This document shows, one piece after another, positions 43,534 through 48,083 of a stretch of 48,083 bases of DNA. The notes beneath the pieces are model-generated. The model did not search any database, was not told the DNA's origin, and worked only from the letters and a program-made list of their open reading frames with translations. Source of the DNA: Candidatus Levyibacteriota bacterium (lineage in GTDB: Bacteria; Patescibacteriota; Microgenomatia; Levybacterales; UBA12049). The stretch is from the NCBI GenBank assembly GCA_016217835.1, contig JACRFQ010000014.1:1-48083 (forward strand), in the 5' to 3' direction. Each line of letters opens with the position of its first letter. Position 1 is the stretch's first letter. The position numbers and the translations under genes are program-made.

Positions 43534-44208
43534 TTAAATCCTGCTAAACTTTTTCTTTACTTCTTCGACAACGTCTTTAGCAGCGCCCTGTCCTCCAAGT
43601 CCGAATGCAATCCCGCCTGCAATAGCAAGCATTGCAACCAAACCTGTAAACAGAATTTTAATTAAATCAGATGCAACTCCGAGCTGGTTTAATACTGCAA
43701 GCAGTACGAAAACATTTACAGCCCATCTTACAACAGATGCAATTGCCGCTGCGGTTTGTTCATCGACACCTTTTGCCGATGCTAAAACAACATCATGCGA
43801 AAGCCTTGCTAAAACAAAGCCAACCATAGCAATAACTGCTGCCACAAAAACATTTGGTAAATAGTTAAGGAAATCGTTTAAGACTGTTATTATTCTTTGT
43901 AGTCCCCAAACATCTGCTGTCGGGATTAGAAATACGATAATAACAAACCATCGAACAATTTCCGATAACATATTTGCCCAGGAAAATTGATCTTTTGCCT
44001 CCGGCACTCCGTATCTTTTAAGAATTTCTTCAAGTTTTAATGTTTTAAATAAACTTAAAACAACTTGCTTTAATATGGACGCAACAATTACGCCAATTAA
44101 AAAAATTATTGCCCCTGCTAAAAATTTTGGGATAAAGCTTACGACACCGTAGAAGGCACTATTAAAGGAGGCAGTTAAGGTTAATCCAATGTCCGGCATT
44201 TTATTCAC
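43534..44208 (-). CDS. Conserved TM-helix membrane protein, MscS-like pore segment
   Basis: The product has 224 residues with about five hydrophobic helices. It carries repeats of the 'conserved TM helix' type (FIPKFLAGAIIFLIGVIVASILKQV; YLPNVFVAAVIAMVGFVLARL) and ends in a Gly/Ala-rich helix GIAFGLGGQGAAKDVVEEV that resembles the MscS pore helix. The soluble MscS beta domain is missing, so it may be a small mechanosensitive-type channel or a scaffold. AAAGGAGGTGA precedes the ATG, and TTGACA with TAGACT after 18 nt lies upstream, so this gene has a normal leader. Confidence 0.78.
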   Translation of the reverse strand: MNKMPDIGLTLTASFNSAFYGVVSFIPKFLAGAIIFLIGVIVASILKQVVLSLFKTLKLEEILKRYGVPEAKDQFSWANMLSEIVRWFVIIVFLIPTADVWGLQRIITVLNDFLNYLPNVFVAAVIAMVGFVLARLSHDVVLASAKGVDEQTAAAIASVVRWAVNVFVLLAVLNQLGVASDLIKILFTGLVAMLAIAGGIAFGLGGQGAAKDVVEEVKKKFSRI

Positions 44209-44256
44209 CTCCTTTCATTGATATGTTAAATTTAGTCTAATCCTAGTTTAATTGTC

Positions 44257-44285
44257 TTGTCAATAAGGAATTAGGTTGATATAAT
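44257..44285 (+). promoter_or_regulatory. tRNA-Lys promoter, -35 shared with the divergent membrane-protein promoter
   Basis: TTGTCA (44257-44262), 17-nt spacer, TGATATAAT with TATAAT at 44280-44285. The complement of 44258-44263 is TTGACA, the -35 of the minus-strand TM-helix gene, so the two -35 boxes overlap almost fully. Confidence 0.6.
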
Positions 44286-44290
44286 CAAAT

Positions 44291-44325
44291 TCTAGTATCT
44301 AGTTTCTATTATCTAGCTTTTAGTT
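44291..44325. repeat. 7-nt periodic tract in the tRNA-Lys leader
   Basis: Five heptamers in exact register: TCTAGTA, TCTAGTT, TCTATTA, TCTAGCT, TTTAGTT. The tract lies between the predicted transcription start and the tRNA 5' end, stopping 2 nt before it. Confidence 0.85.
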
Positions 44326-44327
44326 AT

Positions 44328-44399
44328 GGGCCGGTAGCTCAGCGGTAGAGCAGGAGCCTTTTAAGCTCTTGGTCACAGGTTCGAATCCTGTCCGGCTCA
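44328..44399 (+). tRNA. tRNA-Lys (anticodon TTT)
   Basis: A 72-nt cloverleaf. The acceptor pairs GGGCCGG with CCGGCTC, the D arm has GCTCAGCGGTAGAGC, the anticodon stem GGAGC/GCTCT carries the loop CTTTTAA, and the T arm has ACAGGTTCGAATCCTGT. The discriminator is A. No CCA is encoded. Its 3' end is repeated 100 bp downstream. Confidence 0.96.
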
Positions 44400-44500
44400 C
44401 ATTTCGGCAAGCTCAGTGTAAACACATTGAGATTGCTAAAGTTAAGACAGGATGAGAAGTTTATGCTGAACGTAGTTGAAGAAAATCCTGTCCGGTTCAC
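44384..44500. repeat. Direct repeat of the tRNA-Lys 3' end flanking a REP-like palindromic segment
   Basis: AATCCTGTCCGGCTCAC (44384-44400) recurs at 44484-44500 with one change (16 of 17 identical). Between them is an imperfect 18-bp hairpin (arms 44402-44419 and 44424-44441, loop AAAC), most of whose mismatches are G-U compatible. It is followed by a CTGAACGTAGTTGAAG word like the common REP half-site CTGAGCGNAGTCGAAG. TTCGGCAAGCTCAG matches the opposite REP half-site. Confidence 0.65.
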
Positions 44501-44505
44501 TGGGT

Positions 44506-45576
44506 TTAGAAAGTTTCTACGTCGTGAGCGTGACTTTCTTTAAGACCCGCAGAAGTAATTTGGACAAATTTTGCTCTTTTATGTAACTCGGGAATATTTA
44601 ATGCTCCCGAATAAGAAAGACCAGACCGTATACCGGCTGACAAACTTTCTACAACGCCTTTAACTGGACCCTTGTATTTAACCATTGCTTCAACGCCCTC
44701 AACATGAAACTCAAAGGTGGGTTTAATTCCATTCCGGTCTTTCTTAACCTGTTTGTGTTTCTGAAAATTCGAAGTAGAACCATCATAAAATTTATATCTT
44801 TGACCGTTCTTTTCTATAATTTCTCCGGGTGCTTCATCTGTTCCTGCAAAAAGAGAACCGCACATGTAGGCATCAGCGCCTGCTGCAAGTCCCTTAACAA
44901 TATCGCCGGACTTAGAAGCTCCTCCATCTCCCAAAACAAATTTATTTTTAAACTTATTTCTTGCTCTATTTGCTTCTATAATTGCTGTAATTTGAGGTAC
45001 TCCGCTTCCTGCAACTATTCTTGTTGTGCATATTGTACCTGCGCCAATTCCGACTCTAACAGTATCGGCTCCTGCTTTAAATAAATCATAGGCGCCCTCA
45101 TAGGTCGCAATTGTTCCCGCGATCATGGGGACAGATTTAAATTTATTTTTAAATTCAGATACGGCCCTAAGAGCATTAGTCGTATGCGCGTGCGCAATAT
45201 CCAATGTTATTCCGTCCGCACCTGCTTTTATTAACATAACTGCTCTTTCTAGATAATTATCCCTAAGCCCAATTGCCGCCACAACTCTTTGACCCGCGTT
45301 TTTAACTTTAGAAACTTTTTCTGCTTGTATATTTGGTAAGTCAAATCTTGGCATACAACCTATCGCGCCCAACCTAGACATTTCAATCGCCATATCAACA
45401 CCGGTGACAGTATCCATGCTTAAACTAATCAAGGGAATTTCAAGTTTTAAACCAGGAGCTATAAAAGTAGATAAATCAATTTGCATTCTTGATGCTATGT
45501 CTGATTTTTGTGGAACAAGTAAAACATCATCAAATGTCAAAGCAATAGGAAAGCTTGGATAATTTTGATCAGACAT
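44506..45576 (-). CDS. guaB: IMP dehydrogenase lacking CBS domains
   Basis: About 356 residues from MSDQNYPSFPIALTFDDVLLVP, the canonical IMPDH start; a frame extension to 45642 covers the promoter. The barrel has the catalytic cysteine loop VGIGAGTICTTRIVAGSGVPQ, and VKGVVESLSAGIRSGLSYSGA with a C-terminal ESHAHDV. The CBS pair normally inserted after the first 90 residues is absent. GMP reductase also lacks CBS domains, but the 'RIVAGSGVPQ' loop and the C-terminus are IMPDH-like. It would oxidise IMP to XMP for GMP synthesis. It diverges from uvrA. Confidence 0.82.
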   Translation of the reverse strand: MSDQNYPSFPIALTFDDVLLVPQKSDIASRMQIDLSTFIAPGLKLEIPLISLSMDTVTGVDMAIEMSRLGAIGCMPRFDLPNIQAEKVSKVKNAGQRVVAAIGLRDNYLERAVMLIKAGADGITLDIAHAHTTNALRAVSEFKNKFKSVPMIAGTIATYEGAYDLFKAGADTVRVGIGAGTICTTRIVAGSGVPQITAIIEANRARNKFKNKFVLGDGGASKSGDIVKGLAAGADAYMCGSLFAGTDEAPGEIIEKNGQRYKFYDGSTSNFQKHKQVKKDRNGIKPTFEFHVEGVEAMVKYKGPVKGVVESLSAGIRSGLSYSGALNIPELHKRAKFVQITSAGLKESHAHDVETF

Positions 45577-45591
45577 AGTATAAAGCCAAAA

Positions 45592-45664
45592 ATTATAATA
45601 AACAAAAGTAATAATCTTTGTCAAGATACAGTCAATTGCCATAGCTTGAAACTTGAACTATAAT
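45592..45664. promoter_or_regulatory. Divergent guaB-uvrA promoter region
   Basis: uvrA (plus): TTGCCA 45636-45641, 17-nt spacer, TATAAT 45659-45664, then 16 nt to ATG 45681. guaB (minus): TTGACA 45619-45624 and TATAAT 45592-45597 with an over-long 21-nt spacer. GATACAGTC (45625-45633) and CTTTGTCAAGA (45616-45626) are shared with the uvrB-lexA region. Confidence 0.6.
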
Positions 45665-45680
45665 AGGTAGTCAATCAATT

Positions 45681-48083
45681 ATGGATAAGATAATCATCAA
45701 AGGCGCTAGGGAACATAATTTAAAAAATATCGACTTGGAAATTCCTAAAAACAAATTAGTCGTTTTTACAGGTCTTTCGGGAAGCGGTAAGTCATCGCTT
45801 GCATTTGATACTATTTACGCCGAAGGACAAAGACGATATGTAGAAAGCCTATCTTCTTACGCCAGGCAATTTTTAGGAATTATGAAAAAGCCGGATGTTG
45901 ATTTAATCGAAGGGTTATCTCCTGCAATATCGATTGATCAAAAATCCACTTCGCACAATCCAAGGTCAACAGTTGGAACAGTCACGGAAATTTATGATTA
46001 TTTAAGGCTTTTGTTTGCAAGAATTGGTCATCCTCATTGTTCTAAATGCGGACGGGAAATTTCAAGGATGAGTAAAGAACAAATTGTTAACAGTGTATTT
46101 GAATTATTAGATAAAAAAGTTTCTAAAAATTTAAGGATTATGATTCTTTCCCCAATTGTAAAAGACAGAAAAGGCGAGTATTTGGAATTATTTAATGATC
46201 TTAAAAAACGCGGATACAAAAAAGTCAGAATTGATGGGCACATTTTTAATATTAGTGATGATTTTGTCTTAATAAAAACAAACAAGCATACCATTGAAGT
46301 AGTGATTGACAGTATCTCTTTATCTAAAACAACCGACAGAGGAAGAATTGCCTCTGATGTCGAGCAAGGATTGATTCTTGGGAACGGAGAATTAATTGTT
46401 TGCGAAATTAAAGACGCAGGATTTGAAATTCCAGAAAAACCAAAAAAAATGGAAGACGAACTTTTCTCTGAAAAATTTGCCTGTCCAGTTGATAATATAT
46501 TTTTACCCGAAGTTGAACCAAGAATTTTTTCGTTTAATACTCCTCATGGAGCTTGTGCGGTATGTAATGGGTTAGGGACAATGTTAACGGTGGATAAAGA
46601 CTTAATTTTTAATGATAACTTAACTATTGGTGAAGGCGGAATTATGCCATTTTCAACCACACTTTCTCACGACACATGGTTTACAAGAACTTTTAAAACA
46701 TTTTGTAAGGAAAATAACATCCCTTTAAATATTAGGCTTAAAGATATTTCAAAAGGGATGAAAGAGCTTTTGCTTAACGGCACAGGAGAAAGAGTTTATA
46801 GTGTAGAAGGAGAGAACAGATGGGGTAAAGACACGGAAATCAGGGAAACATTTAAAGGAGTGCTTAACGATTTAAAACAAAAGTATCAATCGACTGAATC
46901 AACATTTTTAAGATCTCAAATTGAAAAATACATGCGTTATGAAGTCTGCACTGGCTGCGATGGAGCAAGGCTTAAAAAAGAAGCATTAAATGTAACTATA
47001 AATAGTAAATCAATTGTTGAGGTTTCGGATATGTCGATTCAAAATTCGTATGAATTTTTTCAACTCGTTTCTAGTCAAATTTCCGAGAGAGAAAAAGAAA
47101 TCAGTAAGTTAATTTTAAAAGAAGTTAAACAAAGGCTTTCATTTCTATTAGACGTTGGACTTGATTATTTAACTTTATCGAGAGGAGCTCAGACACTTGC
47201 AGGCGGAGAAGCGCAAAGAATAAGGCTTGCTTCTCAAATCGGTTCCGGGCTTACAGGAGTTTTATACGTATTGGATGAACCTTCAATCGGGCTTCATCAA
47301 CGAGATAATCAAAAACTTATTGATACTTTAAAAAAATTGCGTGATTTAGGAAATACTGTTTTAGTTGTAGAACACGACGAAGAAACCATGAAACAATCCG
47401 ATTACATTGTTGATTTTGGTCCTGGAGCTGGACTAGCAGGCGGTAAAATTGTTTCTAAGGGGATAATCCAAGATATTAAAAAAGACCCTAATTCATTAAC
47501 GGGACAATATTTGTCTTTAAAAAGAAAAATTAAAGTTGCAAATCCAAAACAGGAAGATTTAGTTGAAAAGATAAAAAATTCTAAAACTTTAAGAATAGAG
47601 GGCGCTACAGAACATAATCTTAAAAATATCGATGTTGATTTTCCTCTTAATAATTTAATTGTAATAACAGGAGTCTCCGGAAGCGGAAAGTCGACACTTA
47701 TAAATGATATTTTGTATCATGCTTTAATGCAAAAAAATAATCCGTACCATAGGCAAAAACCGGGTAAATATCGCTCGTTAAATGGCTTTGAAAATATTAA
47801 AGATGTCTACATGATTGATCAGTCTCCGATCGGCAGGACCCCAAGAAGCAATCCTGCAACTTACATTGGTGCATTTTCTTATATCAGAGATTTATTTGCT
47901 AAAACTAAAGCCGCAAAAATGAAAGGATATGGTCCCGGAAGATTCTCATTTAATGTAAGAGGTGGAAGGTGCGAGGCGTGTGAAGGAGAAGGAAGAATAA
48001 AAATTGAAATGCAATTTTTACCTGACGTTTATGTAACTTGCGAAGTTTGTAATGGGTCACAATACAATAAAGAAGCGCTTGAG
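45681..48083 (+). CDS. uvrA: UvrABC excision nuclease subunit A (3' truncated by window end)
   Basis: 801 codons are visible and the frame runs off the window. The first ATPase begins with IIIKGAREHNLKNIDLEIP and Walker A GLSGSGKSSLAFD, followed by the zinc module (CSKCGRE; later CPVD and ACAVCNGLG). The signature is TLAGGEAQRIRLA with Ala in place of the usual Ser of LSGGE, then VLYVLDEPSIGLHQRDN. The second ATPase has GVSGSGKSTLIND and CEACEGEGRIKIEM. It locates DNA damage and loads UvrB. The leader is about 10 nt with no clear Shine-Dalgarno site. Confidence 0.97.
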   Translation, partial: MDKIIIKGAREHNLKNIDLEIPKNKLVVFTGLSGSGKSSLAFDTIYAEGQRRYVESLSSYARQFLGIMKKPDVDLIEGLSPAISIDQKSTSHNPRSTVGTVTEIYDYLRLLFARIGHPHCSKCGREISRMSKEQIVNSVFELLDKKVSKNLRIMILSPIVKDRKGEYLELFNDLKKRGYKKVRIDGHIFNISDDFVLIKTNKHTIEVVIDSISLSKTTDRGRIASDVEQGLILGNGELIVCEIKDAGFEIPEKPKKMEDELFSEKFACPVDNIFLPEVEPRIFSFNTPHGACAVCNGLGTMLTVDKDLIFNDNLTIGEGGIMPFSTTLSHDTWFTRTFKTFCKENNIPLNIRLKDISKGMKELLLNGTGERVYSVEGENRWGKDTEIRETFKGVLNDLKQKYQSTESTFLRSQIEKYMRYEVCTGCDGARLKKEALNVTINSKSIVEVSDMSIQNSYEFFQLVSSQISEREKEISKLILKEVKQRLSFLLDVGLDYLTLSRGAQTLAGGEAQRIRLASQIGSGLTGVLYVLDEPSIGLHQRDNQKLIDTLKKLRDLGNTVLVVEHDEETMKQSDYIVDFGPGAGLAGGKIVSKGIIQDIKKDPNSLTGQYLSLKRKIKVANPKQEDLVEKIKNSKTLRIEGATEHNLKNIDVDFPLNNLIVITGVSGSGKSTLINDILYHALMQKNNPYHRQKPGKYRSLNGFENIKDVYMIDQSPIGRTPRSNPATYIGAFSYIRDLFAKTKAAKMKGYGPGRFSFNVRGGRCEACEGEGRIKIEMQFLPDVYVTCEVCNGSQYNKEALE

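Noticed and set aside
45577-45642. N-terminal extension of guaB
   Set aside because: The extra 22 residues are encoded by promoter DNA, and IMPDH begins at the PIALTFDDVLL region shortly after the chosen ATG.

Overview
The window is AT-rich, densely packed bacterial DNA. I infer a Patescibacteria (Candidate Phyla Radiation) genome, probably of the Microgenomates type. The basis is the set of trimmed housekeeping proteins (Obg without its C-terminal domain, L19 of 95 aa, a 116-aa ATP synthase delta subunit, IMP dehydrogenase without CBS domains), 1-14 nt gene overlaps, and Microgenomates-like gene content such as a cupin-type phosphoglucose isomerase and a short HolA. The code is standard: several intact genes end in TGA.

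Layout. (1) 1-3988: surface-polysaccharide genes (GT2 glycosyltransferase, GT-C membrane transferase, O-antigen ligase-like polymerase) on +, then a membrane-anchored Ig-like protein on -. (2) 4005-22466: one long minus-strand array, read right to left: polX, lemA, htpX, murT-gatD, gatC-gatA-gatB, a GGDEF protein, dnaE, the complete F-type ATP synthase operon atpBEFHAGDC, tRNA-Thr. (3) 22514-25943, plus strand: tRNA-Asp, a LysM protein, tRNA-Gly, pyrG, rplS, yraN. (4) 25930-29258: uvrB and lexA diverge, then dedA and rsmI diverge with touching start codons. (5) 29259-38789: rsmI, then a minus-strand run of eno-pps, manB with two cupin isomerases, holA, a metallopeptidase, a DUF458 protein and a secreted glycosidase-like protein. 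(6) 38827-43378: RNA methyltransferase, obg, a possible small RNA, a RelE-type toxin-antitoxin pair, a triple zinc-ribbon protein and small orphan genes. This is the most accessory part. (7) 43420-48083: tRNA-Glu, a TM-helix channel-like protein, tRNA-Lys followed by a repeat that copies its 3' end, guaB, and uvrA running off the window. No gene-free stretch exceeds 300 bases; the longest gaps are described under features and findings.

How the genes work together. eno and pps share an operon and interconvert 2-phosphoglycerate, PEP and pyruvate. The manB/cupin trio handles hexose phosphates feeding the glycan genes. MurT-GatD amidates lipid II, while GatCAB amidates misacylated tRNA. uvrA, uvrB and lexA form an SOS/excision-repair core split over two divergent promoter regions.

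The most notable non-coding signals are: tracts with exact 7-nt periodicity at five or six sites, two of them inside essential-looking genes; promoters whose -10 box lies 5-9 nt before the start codon (leaderless mRNAs) at about a dozen genes, while operon-internal genes use Shine-Dalgarno sites; a minus-strand RNA candidate at 40685-40765 with three hairpins that all carry GCAA tetraloops; and a duplicated tRNA-Lys 3' end exactly 100 bp downstream of the gene. No CRISPR array, transposase or phage module was seen. All family names rest on motif recognition by eye; no database search was run.
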